From contig CANMBU010000002.1 in NCBI GenBank assembly GCA_947496175.1, forward strand, positions 310,001 through 374,000: DNA of 64,000 bases. Reading direction: 5' to 3'. The stretch is from an uncultured Roseovarius sp. (GTDB lineage Bacteria > Pseudomonadota > Alphaproteobacteria > Rhodobacterales > Rhodobacteraceae). This document shows, piece by piece, positions 8,185 through 16,791 of the stretch. Positions within the stretch are counted from its first letter, which is position 1; each line of letters begins with the position of its first letter. The notes beneath the pieces were generated by a model that was not told where the DNA came from, searched no databases, and was given only the letters and a program-made list of their open reading frames with translations. A program made the position numbers and the translations under genes.

Positions 8185-9250
8185 GCCGCTCCCCCAAGGT
8201 GCGGTCATCGGCATTCTGGGCGGCGGCCAACTGGGCCGCATGCTCTCGGTCGCGGCCTCCCGTCTGGGCTTCAAGACCTGCGTCTATGAACCGGGAGGCG
8301 ACTGCCCGGCAAGCCATGTGTCGAACTATCACTTTCAGAAGCCCTATGAGGACGAGGACGCCCTACGCGAGTTCGCGAATGCCGTAGACGTCATCACCTA
8401 TGAGTTTGAGAACATCCCTACATCCGCCCTGGACATTCTGGATGGCCTCAAACCCATCCGCCCTGGCCGCGAGGCACTGCGCGTGAGTCAGGATCGCCTG
8501 ACCGAGAAGGATTTTCTCACCGGTCTGGGCCTCAAAACAGCGCCCTATGCAGATGTCCCCGATGCCGCCAGCCTGAAGGCCGCGCTGGACACGATAGGTG
8601 CGCCTGCCATCCTGAAAACCCGCCGCTTTGGATATGACGGCAAGGGGCAGGCGCGGATCATGCAGACCTCGGATGCCGACGCCGCCCTCAGCGACATGTC
8701 CGGCGCGCCTGCGATCCTCGAAGGCTTCGTCGATTTCACCCACGAGGTCTCGGTCATCGGCGCGCGCGGTGTGGACGGGCAGGTGGCCTGTTTCGACCCC
8801 GGTGAAAACGTCCACGAAGGCGGCATCCTGCGCACCACGACCCTGCCTGCCAACCTGAATGCGACCCAACGCACCGACGCGGTCCTGCTCACCGGTCAAA
8901 TCCTTAACGCGCTCGACTATGTCGGCGTCATGGGCGTGGAGCTTTTCGTCACGCCTCTGGGCCTCATCGTCAACGAAATCGCCCCGCGCGTGCATAATTC
9001 CGGCCACTGGACCCAACAGGGCTGCAGCGTGGACCAGTTCGAACAACATATCAGGGCGGTGGCAGGCTGGCCCTTGGGCAATGGCAGCCGTTACGCTGAT
9101 GTGGTGATGGAAAACCTGATTGGCGACGACATGAATCGGGTGCCAGAATTCGCACAGGATCCCAACGTGTCCGTGCACCTTTATGGCAAGGCCGAGGTCA
9201 AGGCAGGCCGCAAGATGGGACATGTAAATAGGATCATTCGCCAGAGCTAA
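8177..9250 (+). CDS. purK: 5-(carboxyamino)imidazole ribonucleotide synthase
   Basis: The 357-residue ATP-grasp enzyme carboxylates AIR using ATP and bicarbonate, supplying PurE. The N-terminal [13 protein letters not shown] loop, the ATP-grasp segment [14 protein letters not shown], and the C-terminal [13 protein letters not shown] motif are clear. The chosen ATG at 8177 lies inside the end of purE; an in-frame ATG further upstream would read through purE in the wrong frame. A double hairpin follows at once and probably ends the transcript. Confidence 0.95.
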   Translation: MTEPLPQGAVIGILGGGQLGRMLSVAASRLGFKTCVYEPGGDCPASHVSNYHFQKPYEDEDALREFANAVDVITYEFENIPTSALDILDGLKPIRPGREALRVSQDRLTEKDFLTGLGLKTAPYADVPDAASLKAALDTIGAPAILKTRRFGYDGKGQARIMQTSDADAALSDMSGAPAILEGFVDFTHEVSVIGARGVDGQVACFDPGENVHEGGILRTTTLPANLNATQRTDAVLLTGQILNALDYVGVMGVELFVTPLGLIVNEIAPRVHNSGHWTQQGCSVDQFEQHIRAVAGWPLGNGSRYADVVMENLIGDDMNRVPEFAQDPNVSVHLYGKAEVKAGRKMGHVNRIIRQS

Positions 9251-9575
9251 GCCAAAATCTTCAAAAGATTTTGGCCCGTTTTCTTTTCAAGAAAACGCCC
9301 GCGGCTTTGTGAGCGCCGGATCACCGGCGCTCTCTGAAAGTAGTCATCCCGTTGGCTGCCATCGAACTTGCCAGTGCTCAGACAGCAGCGCTTGAACCGT
9401 TTGCCTGATCCGCAGGGGCAGGGATCATTCCGGCCAAGTTTTTCCTGAAGTTCCACATCGCCCGTGCACCGTTTGAACGCCGGTTTTGACGCGCGTTTCT
9501 GACGGGTACGACTTGCGACGTTTAGAAATGACCTCGAAAGGAGGCGCGGTCTTCGGGTTTGATACGATGTGCCAT
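9247..9575 (-). pseudogene. SEC-C zinc-motif protein, probably broken by two frameshifts
   Basis: An ATG at 9575 with a strong GGAGGGTATC ribosome site starts [17 protein letters not shown] and then hits TAA. Removing one T there continues in the next frame as [16 protein letters not shown]. Removing one more base moves to the third frame, which reads [15 protein letters not shown] and then the SEC-C motif [20 protein letters not shown] is the zinc-binding tail motif of SecA found in many small proteins. The reading frame's C-terminus runs through three hairpins (9251-9332) and looks like non-coding sequence. A short intact gene starting at an internal GTG is the alternative. Confidence 0.55.
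9251..9297. terminator. double hairpin after purK
   Basis: Two perfect palindromes lie back to back. The first has GCCAAAATCTT pairing with AAGATTTTGGC around a CAA loop (9251-9275). The second has CGTTTTCTT pairing with AAGAAAACG around TTC (9277-9297). The first starts on the base after the purK stop. Similar paired hairpins occur at 17464 and 39255. Confidence 0.6.
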
Positions 9576-9673
9576 GATACCCTCCATCACAAAAGTTACG
9601 AGAAACCGGTGCATACTGTCTGGGCACGCCATCGACAAGCGAGTTTTGTAAATTTTTCAATGGTTTTAGGCGT

Positions 9674-10819
9674 TCACCCCACAAACCGCCCCGCCACATC
9701 GCCCTTCATATAGGTCACGCGTCCCACAGAGAGCGTCGCGCACACATCCCGGCTCCCCGGGTCGAGCACCACCAGATCCGCGCGCTTCCCGGGGCGCAAA
9801 TCGCCCCGGTCATCCAACCCCAACACCCGCGCCGGCCCTGTTGAGATCAACCCCCAAGCCGCGCCCAACTCCATCACGCCGCCATCCGCAACCAGAAACG
9901 CCGCGCGTTTGAGTGAGGGGTAGTGATAGTCCGAGGCCAGCGCATCACACAGCCCAAGCATGATCAACTCCAAAGCACTTGCATTGCCCTTGTGCGACCC
10001 ACCCCGCACCACGTTGGGTGCCCCAAGGATCACCGGATCACCCTGCGCCTGCGCCGTCTCGGCGGCCACTTGCGTCTCTGGAAACTCCGCAATCTGCGCC
10101 CCGCGCGCATGCCAGACCTCGCGCGCCTCTGCCGTCGCATCATCATGACTGCCCAACCGCACCGGCATCTCCGCCAGCCGCGCGCAAAGCGCATCCAGAG
10201 CGGCAGGCACCCGCTCCATCCCCGCATGCAGCGCCATGATATCTTCCAGATGCCGGTCCGGGTTCTTGCCGATGCGCAGCGACTTGCCCACATGCCCCGG
10301 CGGTGTCTTGCCTTTGGCGAGAATTTCATGCGGCAGATGATCGTTGAAGACCAGATAGGGGATGTCGTGGCGCTGAATCCAGTCCACCACCGTATCATAC
10401 TCCTCCACCATCGAGATTTCGAACCGCAACTGCGGCCGCAGATCGGTGCCGACACGTGGGCGAATTGTGCGCAGGCCCTCAAACACACGCGCCGCAAACT
10501 CCGCCCCGCGCATGCCGCCTTCCCAGGAATAGAATTGCGCTAAGGTGGCTGTGGTGATGCCATTCGAGGCAATCTCGGCCTCCGCCGCGATCAACCCCTG
10601 ATCAATATCCTTCATCGCCCCCCGGCGTGGTGCCAGATGCTTTTCAAACGCATCGCCATGCACATCCACGATCCCCGGCAGGATCATGTAACCACTGAGA
10701 TCGACCTCGCGCCCCGGCGTATCTTGTTGCACAAGACCATCCCCAAGGCGCAACGGCGCATCGCCCATCCCATCGGGTGCAAGAACCTCCGCCCCCACAA
10801 GCCGCAGATCAAGGCTCAC
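9674..10819 (-). CDS. phnM: alpha-D-ribose 1-methylphosphonate 5-triphosphate diphosphatase (PhnM family), stand-alone
   Basis: The 381-residue amidohydrolase matches PhnM, which removes pyrophosphate from the ribose methylphosphonate triphosphate in the C-P lyase pathway. Metal-binding and family motifs seen are [33 protein letters not shown] and a final [13 protein letters not shown]. The GTG start at 10819 overlaps the stop of the lipase gene (GTGA); another GTG at 10834 would add five residues. No other phn genes are present here, so it may be a paralogue with a different substrate. Confidence 0.8.
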   Translation of the reverse strand: MSLDLRLVGAEVLAPDGMGDAPLRLGDGLVQQDTPGREVDLSGYMILPGIVDVHGDAFEKHLAPRRGAMKDIDQGLIAAEAEIASNGITTATLAQFYSWEGGMRGAEFAARVFEGLRTIRPRVGTDLRPQLRFEISMVEEYDTVVDWIQRHDIPYLVFNDHLPHEILAKGKTPPGHVGKSLRIGKNPDRHLEDIMALHAGMERVPAALDALCARLAEMPVRLGSHDDATAEAREVWHARGAQIAEFPETQVAAETAQAQGDPVILGAPNVVRGGSHKGNASALELIMLGLCDALASDYHYPSLKRAAFLVADGGVMELGAAWGLISTGPARVLGLDDRGDLRPGKRADLVVLDPGSRDVCATLSVGRVTYMKGDVAGRFVG

Positions 10820-11538
10820 TCGGTTTCCCCCCACAGGAAGTCAGTCAGGTCCAGATCGGGATCAAACTTACCCTCCCTGAGAAATTCCGAGACCTGCGCA
10901 ATCACATAGGCGTTGTTCATCATGAACGTATGGCTGACCGGCAATTCAATATGATCGGCCATACCGTCGACCTTGGTTGAGTCGACACTTACCTTGCCAT
11001 CATCAGGCCCCTCAATAAGGGTCGAGAAAAACGGATTGAGCGATTGCGTCCCGGCAATCACCCCAAGGGAATAGTCGACCGGAGGCAGTGACGCGACAAA
11101 CCCTTCTGGTCCGCTTTCAAGCTGTTGCCCGGCTGGGCCATTGAGCCATTCGAAAAGCTCAAGCGCACCCAGCTGATCGACCACTTCCGAGCCTTGGTTC
11201 GGTGGGGCGAGCATGACCACATGCCCCATCTTGTCGGGGCGGTTCTCGGCCAGCCAATAGCGCAGAAGAATGCCGCCCATAGAGTGTGTGACAAAGTGAA
11301 TACGATCCTTCTCGCAGGCCGCCACAGCATCGGGCAGGGTTGTATCCGCAAGCCGCGTAATCTCTGCCGAGGTCGATGCATAGCTCGGGCTTTTCGTGAC
11401 ATAGCCTTCGGCCTGCAAAGCCTCTTCCATGATCAAGAGCGACGCTTGTGTCCGCGCCAAACCGTGCAATAGCACCACGCAATCTGCAAATGCAGGCGCA
11501 GGGAGCAAAAAGGCAAGCAGGGTCAAAATCCGTTTCAT
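10816..11538 (-). CDS. secreted alpha/beta hydrolase (lipase-like)
   Basis: The 240-residue protein starts with a signal peptide ([18 protein letters not shown], cut before DCVV). The mature part has the oxyanion segment VVLLHGLAR and the nucleophile elbow THSMGGIL. The later [11 protein letters not shown] and [10 protein letters not shown] segments resemble EstA/triacylglycerol-lipase-like proteins with a late histidine in SHTFMM. It should act in the periplasm or outside the cell on esters. Translation runs straight into phnM through a four-base overlap. The start at 11538 is chosen for the signal peptide; an upstream codon at 11568 exists. Confidence 0.75.
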   Translation of the reverse strand: MKRILTLLAFLLPAPAFADCVVLLHGLARTQASLLIMEEALQAEGYVTKSPSYASTSAEITRLADTTLPDAVAACEKDRIHFVTHSMGGILLRYWLAENRPDKMGHVVMLAPPNQGSEVVDQLGALELFEWLNGPAGQQLESGPEGFVASLPPVDYSLGVIAGTQSLNPFFSTLIEGPDDGKVSVDSTKVDGMADHIELPVSHTFMMNNAYVIAQVSEFLREGKFDPDLDLTDFLWGETE

Positions 11539-11603
11539 ACCCTTGAGATAAGGGGTTTTGCCCCGCATAAACAGCCCTCAATCCACTGAAAGGCCGTAAC
11601 GTT

Positions 11604-12041
11604 ATGCCCATACGCCTTGCCACCCGTGCGGTGATCGTCCACGAGGGCCGGCTTTTGCTTGTGAACGCCTATCCCGGTGGTCAAAGCGACCTTTGGTGCG
11701 CGCCGGGTGGTGGTGCGGAACCGGGTGCGTCGCTCCCTGACAATCTGGCGCGGGAAGTGCATGAGGAGACGGGTCTGCGCATCAAGGTCGGCGCGCCCTG
11801 CCTGATCAATGAATTTCACGATCCGGAGCGTGGATTTCATCAGGTCGATCTGTTCTTTCGCGGCAAGATCATTGAGGGAACATTGACCGATGGCTGGGCA
11901 GATCCTGAAAATGTTGTTACCGAGCGGCGTTTTTTCACCCGTGGGGAACTCGCCGATATTCGCCTCAAACCCGACAGCCTGCCGGACGTCGCCTTCAACC
12001 GTGGCTTTGGCTATGACCCTTTGGAAGAAATCGTGGGCTGA
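11604..12041 (+). CDS. Nudix hydrolase
   Basis: The 145-residue Nudix protein has the box GGGAEPGASLPDNLAREVHE followed by ETGL. The catalytic REVHEE core is intact. The first glutamate of the box consensus (G, five residues, then E) is alanine here. That residue is mostly structural, so activity is still plausible. Family members hydrolyse nucleoside diphosphates linked to another group. The gene is divergent from the lipase and convergent with the EamA gene six bases away. Confidence 0.83.
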   Translation: MPIRLATRAVIVHEGRLLLVNAYPGGQSDLWCAPGGGAEPGASLPDNLAREVHEETGLRIKVGAPCLINEFHDPERGFHQVDLFFRGKIIEGTLTDGWADPENVVTERRFFTRGELADIRLKPDSLPDVAFNRGFGYDPLEEIVG

Positions 12042-12047
12042 GCTCGC

Positions 12048-12899
12048 TCATCCCGGCTTTTTCGCCAAAACTGATAAAGCCACGCCGCCAAGGATCAAGG
12101 CCGAGGCCAACACAATTCGAAGCGTGACAACCTCGCCCAGCAAAATCACGCCAGCCAAAAGTGCAATCACAGGCACAGTCAACTGCGCCACCGCCGCGAC
12201 AGAAGAGGCGAGGCTTGGCAGGACCGTGTACCAAAGCGCATAGCCCAGCCCAGAGGTCACTGTGCCCGCCAGAATGGCCAGTGCAATGCCGATGCTGTTC
12301 ATCTCCACGGCCTCGGCTGGCGCGGGTAAAACCCAAAGGGCTAGAATGCCGAAAGGCGTGGCCAAAACGAAATTCGCCGCCGTCGCCTGCAGCGCGTCAC
12401 GCGATTTGCGCCCCGCGAGAGAGTAGAACCCCCACCCGATGCCTGCAATCGCCATCAATCCACCATGCAACAGGCTCACCTGAGCCTGCGGTCCCGGCCA
12501 TATGAGCCAGGCCAGCCCCACAAGCGCCAGCGCCGCGCCGATCCATTTCAGAGCCGGCATATCTTCATGGGTCAGACAGGCCGCCGCAAACATGGTGATC
12601 TGCACCATGCCAAACAGGATGAGTGCGCCCAGTCCTGCATCTAGCGACGTGTAAGCACTGGAAAAGCCGTACATGTAGATCAGCAGAGCCAAGACACCCA
12701 CCAGTCTCGCAGGTCCTCCGAGCTTTAAGCCTCCGCGAAAGAGCACGCATAAGAGCGCCAGCATAAGCGCACCCGAGGCCAATCGGATCGTTCCGAAACT
12801 CACCGCATCAATATGACCCCCGGCAAGCGCCATACGATTCAGAATGGAGTTTGCGGCAAAGGCCATCATGGTCAGAGCAGTGAGGAGAAATAGACGCAT
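12048..12899 (-). CDS. EamA/DMT-family transporter
   Basis: The 283-residue membrane protein has about ten hydrophobic helices in two EamA repeats. The first includes DAVSFGTIRLASGALMLALL, and the second ends in LLAGVILLGEVVTLRIVLAS, a typical E-containing helix of the drug/metabolite transporter family. Such proteins usually export amino acids or other metabolites. Substrate is not predictable. A second EamA gene (13066-13959) lies on the same strand, but the two are only distantly similar, so this is not a recent tandem copy. Confidence 0.83.
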   Translation of the reverse strand: MRLFLLTALTMMAFAANSILNRMALAGGHIDAVSFGTIRLASGALMLALLCVLFRGGLKLGGPARLVGVLALLIYMYGFSSAYTSLDAGLGALILFGMVQITMFAAACLTHEDMPALKWIGAALALVGLAWLIWPGPQAQVSLLHGGLMAIAGIGWGFYSLAGRKSRDALQATAANFVLATPFGILALWVLPAPAEAVEMNSIGIALAILAGTVTSGLGYALWYTVLPSLASSVAAVAQLTVPVIALLAGVILLGEVVTLRIVLASALILGGVALSVLAKKPG

Positions 12900-13016
12900 G
12901 CACCACCCCTAGCCCGACCGGCGCATAAAGGGAATGCCACAAGAGACAACCGGTATGACGATTGCGTTAAGACGCGGCACGAGGGCCAGAGGCCCCCCAA
13001 CCGGGTTCACCGGTAG

Positions 13017-13035
13017 GGCGGGGTTTCACCCCGCC
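13017..13035. repeat. REP-like hairpin, copy 1
   Basis: GGCGGGGT and ACCCCGCC pair around a TTC loop, preceded by GGTA. The same layout, GGTAGGGCGGG then TTTCA then CCCGCC, recurs at 36713-36736. It lies between the two EamA genes. Next to it a 12-base unit containing CGCGAAACA is repeated twice (about 13043-13066). Confidence 0.55.
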
Positions 13036-13065
13036 AATCCCCCCGCGAAACACCCCGCGAAACAC

Positions 13066-13959
13066 CTATCCGGAAACCTTCCCGTTCACCATGGCCTCGC
13101 GCCATGCCAATAGCCCTGCTCCTGCAAGAATGACAGCCGCTCCAAGCACCGAAACCGTATCCGGCCAGACGCCAAATACAGCCGCGTCATAAGCGGCGGC
13201 AAAAACAAGGGCCGCATAGAAAAACGGTGCCACAAAACTGGCATCTGCGCGCGCCATCGCGTTGACAAAACACGCCTGTGCTGCCGCCATCAGCACGCCA
13301 AGAGCCGCCAGCGCCAACCATTGCATAAGCGTGGGCGTGGCCCAGACAAAGAGCACTGCCAAAGTCGCGATACACAGCCCGATTATGTTGTTGATCAAAA
13401 GAATTTGCACAGGTGCCTCGCCCCCTGCCAGCCTCTTGATCGCAATAAGCTCTGCCCCGAAAAGCATCGCCGCTCCGAGCGCGAGAAAGGCACCAAGCTC
13501 CACCGTGCTCGCGCCCGGCCGCGTCAGGACCGCCGCGCCAATCAGTGCAATCAGTGCTGCTGTCCATCGCACCGGGCCAACCCGTTCGCCCAGGATCGGA
13601 ACCGCCAGCACCATGCAAAACACCGGATTGAGAAAGCTGATCGCCGTGGCGTCAGAGAGCGGAATAAAGGCCGCCGCCGCAAACATCAGCGTCACACCGC
13701 CCCAGCCCAAACAGGATCGCAGGATATGCAGCTTGATATGGGGCCGGGTCAACCGAGGCCGCGTGGCCGCCACAAAAACCAATATCGCTACGAACGCGAA
13801 AAGAAACCGTCCATGGCTGATCTGCAATGGATGCAGCGCAGGCCCAAGCGCATCTGTGCCCAACGCCTTGGCCAAAAGCGTGGTGCCCGCCACGAATGCC
13901 GCCGCTGCCAGGGTCAACCCGGCGGCCAACGGAGGATTATGAAGTGGATGGGCACTCAT
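13066..13959 (-). CDS. EamA/DMT-family transporter
   Basis: The 297-residue protein has about ten membrane segments in two EamA domains. Family segments seen are SDATAISFLNPVFCMVLAVPILGERVG at the end of repeat one (quoted in part: FLNPVFCMVLAVPILGE) and DASFVAPFFYAALVFAA in repeat two. The resemblance is to RarD/YdcZ-like exporters of unknown substrate. It lies 26 bases downstream of the glutathionyl-hydroquinone reductase gene on the same strand, so the two may share a transcript. Confidence 0.83.
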   Translation of the reverse strand: MSAHPLHNPPLAAGLTLAAAAFVAGTTLLAKALGTDALGPALHPLQISHGRFLFAFVAILVFVAATRPRLTRPHIKLHILRSCLGWGGVTLMFAAAAFIPLSDATAISFLNPVFCMVLAVPILGERVGPVRWTAALIALIGAAVLTRPGASTVELGAFLALGAAMLFGAELIAIKRLAGGEAPVQILLINNIIGLCIATLAVLFVWATPTLMQWLALAALGVLMAAAQACFVNAMARADASFVAPFFYAALVFAAAYDAAVFGVWPDTVSVLGAAVILAGAGLLAWREAMVNGKVSG

Positions 13960-13985
13960 GCAAGCTGAGTGCCTGTCATCGCGGA

Positions 13986-14969
13986 CTAGCGCAAGACTTC
14001 TCGTTTATGCGGTGCATCGAAATCCAGTACCGGATTGATCGGGATAATCCGATGCGGATTCACGGTGTCATGACTGTAGTGATAATGCCGCACGATGTGA
14101 TCGAAATTCACCGTCTCGCGCACACCGGGCCATTGATAAAGCTCGCGCAGATAGCCCCATAGGTTTGGATAATCCACAATCCGCGCCCGGTTGCATTTGA
14201 AATGCAGATGATAGACCAGATCAAACCGGATAAGCGTCGTGAAAAGCCGCCAATCTGTTTCGGTGATCCGGTCCCCCACCAGGTAGCGCGACGTGGCCAG
14301 CCGCGCCTCAAGCCAGCTCAGCGTGTCAAACAGTGGCACAACCGCCGCGTCATAAGCCTCCTGACTGGTCGCAAACCCGGCCTTGTAGACCCCATTGTTG
14401 AGCGTCGAATAGATCCGGTCATTGACCGGCGCGATCTCTTCACGCATGTCTTCGGGCCAGTAGTCATCCGTGTTGCCGGTGATGCCGTTAAAAGCCGAAT
14501 TGAACATACGGATGATTTCGGAGGATTCGTTGGACACAATCGTCTCTCGCTCCTGGTCCCACAAGATCGGCACCGTCACGCGGCCCGACGTCTTGGGATC
14601 GGCCTTGAGATAAATGTCCCGGGCAAAGGGCAGGTCATAAAGCTGATCGCCAGTGGCCCCTTCGTAATCTGCGGCAAAGCTCCAACCATCCGCCAACATG
14701 TCCGGATGCACAACAGACACCCCAATATGATCTGTCAGACTTTTCAGTGTGCGAAAGATCAGCGTCCGATGCGCCCATGGACATGCCAGCGAGACGTAGA
14801 GGTGATACCGACCGCTTTCGGCCTTGAACCCGCCTTCTCCTGTGGGTCCGGCGCTTCCATCTGCTGTGATCCAATTGCGATACGCCGCGGTGCTGCGCTT
14901 GAACGCACCGCCTGAGGATTTGGTATCGTACCAGGTGTCCTGCCAGACTCCGTCAACAAGTTGTCCCAT
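13986..14969 (-). CDS. glutathionyl-hydroquinone reductase (Xi-class GST)
   Basis: The 327-residue protein belongs to the YqjG/ECM4 group that reduces glutathionyl-hydroquinones. The catalytic cysteine is Cys63 in SLACPWAHRT. The next conserved parts are VSVVHPDML, RVTVPILWD, a glutathione-site NESSEIIRMFN, and the C-terminal helical domain with YLVGDRITETDWRLFTTLIR and FKCNRARI. Length is typical. It probably detoxifies quinones from aromatic or chlorinated compounds. Confidence 0.9.
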   Translation of the reverse strand: MGQLVDGVWQDTWYDTKSSGGAFKRSTAAYRNWITADGSAGPTGEGGFKAESGRYHLYVSLACPWAHRTLIFRTLKSLTDHIGVSVVHPDMLADGWSFAADYEGATGDQLYDLPFARDIYLKADPKTSGRVTVPILWDQERETIVSNESSEIIRMFNSAFNGITGNTDDYWPEDMREEIAPVNDRIYSTLNNGVYKAGFATSQEAYDAAVVPLFDTLSWLEARLATSRYLVGDRITETDWRLFTTLIRFDLVYHLHFKCNRARIVDYPNLWGYLRELYQWPGVRETVNFDHIVRHYHYSHDTVNPHRIIPINPVLDFDAPHKREVLR

Positions 14970-15280
14970 AGATCGTCTCCTTCGAGAAAAGACCTAGGTC
15001 AGGGTGGCGCGGATGACATCTCCAAAAGCGCGCGCACATGGCGTGCAGCTTTGCACATGTCGCAATCCGCGCCCGGCGCGGCGATTCTCTGTTTGCGCCC
15101 CCAATCGTACAGCCCTATAGAAAAGGGTGACGGTGCCCGATGCGGGCCGGAAAGGTGTATGCTGCAAGGCCGACCCATACCGGGGGTCTTCTGGCATAAT
15201 CGTCAGAGCGCTTTTGCAAAGCGTCTCGACCCCTTTTGCGGTTCATCTGACGGCACGATGGATGGCAAAGGAACGTCTCT
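14970..15280. other. intergenic region upstream of the cobalamin operon
   Basis: This 311-base divergent region holds the leader of the cob operon. I looked for a cobalamin riboswitch because one often precedes such operons. Only fragments are present: GGTGCCC at about 15131 and, on the reverse strand, GCCAGAAGACC at about 15187-15197. The conserved core and B12 box are not there in order, so I do not call it. A GC-rich inverted pair near 15073 (GCGCCCGGCGC) is visible. No gene is supported. Confidence 0.5.
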
Positions 15281-15508
15281 ATGACCCGGCTGCTAATACT
15301 CGTTGTCTTGTTGTCGCCAGGAATGGCTTTGGCTCATCCTGGCCATGTAATCGAAGTGGCCGGTCACGGCCATTGGCTCGCGGCTGGCGCTCTGGCGGCT
15401 GCAGCGGCTCTGGGCCTTTGGGCCGCCAAAGGGCGCAGGGCCAAAGAAGAAGAGGTCGCACCCGAGGGCGACGATCTCCGCGACGATGAAGAGCCACAGG
15501 AGGCGTAA
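15281..15508 (+). CDS. small secreted/membrane His-rich protein at head of cob operon (DUF6732-like)
   Basis: The 75-residue product has a signal peptide (MTRLLILVVLLSPGMALA) and then HPGHVIEVAGHGHW, with four histidines in the first 14 mature residues. A membrane helix (LAAGALAAAAALGLWAA) and an acidic tail follow. I recall such proteins in Rhodobacterales cob clusters under DUF6732, but cannot verify it here. The histidines at a periplasmic face could bind cobalt or another metal; this is inference. It ends five bases before cbiX and surely shares its transcript. Confidence 0.65.
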   Translation: MTRLLILVVLLSPGMALAHPGHVIEVAGHGHWLAAGALAAAAALGLWAAKGRRAKEEEVAPEGDDLRDDEEPQEA

Positions 15509-15513
15509 CCACG

Positions 15514-16746
15514 ATGAAAACCGGTGTGATGATCTGTGGTCATGGCTCCCGCAGCCAATCGGCGGTCGATGAATTTGCGACCCTCGCCGAAAAACTGCCA
15601 CCGCTGCTGCCGGATGAGTGGGAGATGGAATACGGCTATCTAGAGTTTGCCAACCCGGTTATTCGCGACGGTCTGGACCGGTTGCGCGAAAGGGGCTGTG
15701 AACGCATTTTGGCCGTGCCCGGGATGCTCTTTGCGGCGATGCACTCCAAAAATGATATCCCCACAGTGCTCAACACCTATGCCGCCAAATATGATCTCGA
15801 CATCCGCTACGGCCGCGAATTGGGTATTGATCCCAAGATGATTTCCGCCGCCGGTGGACGCATTGAAGAAGCGCTGGCAAAAGCCGATGCCGAGCACGGT
15901 CCGGTCAGTCGCCACGACACCTGTCTGGTCGTGATTGGTCGGGGTGCATCAGATCCCGACGCCAACTCCAACGTCGCCAAAATAGCACGTCTCCTTCACG
16001 AAGGGATGGGCTTTGGCTGGTGTGAAGTCGGCTATTCCGGCGTCACCTTTCCGCTTGTAGAGCCTTGCCTGCAACATGTGGTGAAGCTGGGCTACAAACG
16101 CGTGGTCGTTTTCCCGTATTTCCTCTTCTCCGGCATTCTCATTGACCGGATCTATGGTTTTACGGATCAGGTCGCAGCGGAAAACCCTGGCACACAGTTC
16201 TTAAAAGCAGGCTATCTTGGCGACCACCCCAAAGTGCTGGAAACCTTCGCTGAACGCGTCCGCGAACAGGTGGGCACGGTGCCACCCCCCAATTGCGGGA
16301 CATGCCAGTACCGCACACAAATCCTCTCTGTCGAAGGTCAGGACGCGCAAAAGATCACCCCGGCGCAACGTGCTATTCTGGCGGCCGAAAAGGGCGCTGG
16401 CCACCCGGCTTTTGGCGACGTGCCACCTCCCACATGCGTGATGTGCAAATACCGCACGGCTGTTCTGGGCTTCGAGGCCGAAGTGGGTGCCGTACAGGAA
16501 AGCCATCACCACCACGTAGAAGGACAGGGCGCGAGTGCGCCGGGATCCAACGTGGCAGATTGCACGCTGTGTGACACGTTCTGCACCGGGCTCTGCCGTC
16601 TGGAAATGCACGATCACCATCATCACCATCACCATGGGCACGATCACCACCATCACGGTCATGACCATGATCACCACCACCACGCAGAATATCCCCATGC
16701 CAAACACCCGCATGGACCGGAAAGCGCGCGCAAGGCCAAAGCCTGA
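15514..16746 (+). CDS. cbiX: sirohydrochlorin cobaltochelatase, long form with Cys motifs and His tail
   Basis: The 410-residue protein contains two CbiX chelatase repeats in the first 250 residues, beginning with MICGHGSRS, whose histidine takes part in metal insertion. Three cysteine clusters follow: PPNCGTCQYRT (about 257), PPPTCVMCKYRT (about 303) and DCTLCDTFCTGLC (about 348). These fit the Fe-S region of long CbiX proteins. From about residue 365 the chain is a run of His, Asp and Gly, with over 20 histidines, a likely cobalt store. It is usually larger than the short archaeal CbiX. Adding cobalt this early belongs to the oxygen-independent route, yet the rest of the cluster has cob-type names. 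Confidence 0.88.
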   Translation: MKTGVMICGHGSRSQSAVDEFATLAEKLPPLLPDEWEMEYGYLEFANPVIRDGLDRLRERGCERILAVPGMLFAAMHSKNDIPTVLNTYAAKYDLDIRYGRELGIDPKMISAAGGRIEEALAKADAEHGPVSRHDTCLVVIGRGASDPDANSNVAKIARLLHEGMGFGWCEVGYSGVTFPLVEPCLQHVVKLGYKRVVVFPYFLFSGILIDRIYGFTDQVAAENPGTQFLKAGYLGDHPKVLETFAERVREQVGTVPPPNCGTCQYRTQILSVEGQDAQKITPAQRAILAAEKGAGHPAFGDVPPPTCVMCKYRTAVLGFEAEVGAVQESHHHHVEGQGASAPGSNVADCTLCDTFCTGLCRLEMHDHHHHHHHGHDHHHHGHDHDHHHHAEYPHAKHPHGPESARKAKA

Positions 16747-16750
16747 GCTG

Positions 16751-16785
16751 GCTTTCTTCTTGCCTGAAATATCCCCGCCGGAGGC
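16751..16785 (+). repeat. dispersed short repeat, copy 2
   Basis: The sequence starts GCTTTCTTCTTGCC, passes through AAATATCCCC and ends GCCGGAGGC. It lies between cbiX and cobH. The GGAGG at its end is the only good ribosome site for cobH, so the repeat appears to have been recruited as part of the gene's start signal. Confidence 0.65.
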
Positions 16786-16791
16786 TCCGAC

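Noticed and set aside
8363-9223. Reverse reading frame of 286 codons opposite purK
   Set aside because: It lies wholly inside purK, has no ribosome site, and shows no recognisable motif.
12048-13959. The two EamA exporter genes as a recent tandem duplication
   Set aside because: The two proteins align poorly outside general family features, so they are separate members of a large family.
15125-15200. Possible cobalamin riboswitch ahead of the cob operon
   Set aside because: Fragments such as GGTGCCC and, on the other strand, GCCAGAAGACC are present, but the conserved core and B12 box do not occur in the correct order on one strand.
16610-16690. Tandem CAC/CAT-rich repeats resembling a microsatellite or CRISPR-like tract
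   Set aside because: They encode the in-frame histidine tail of CbiX; units are irregular and there are no spacers.
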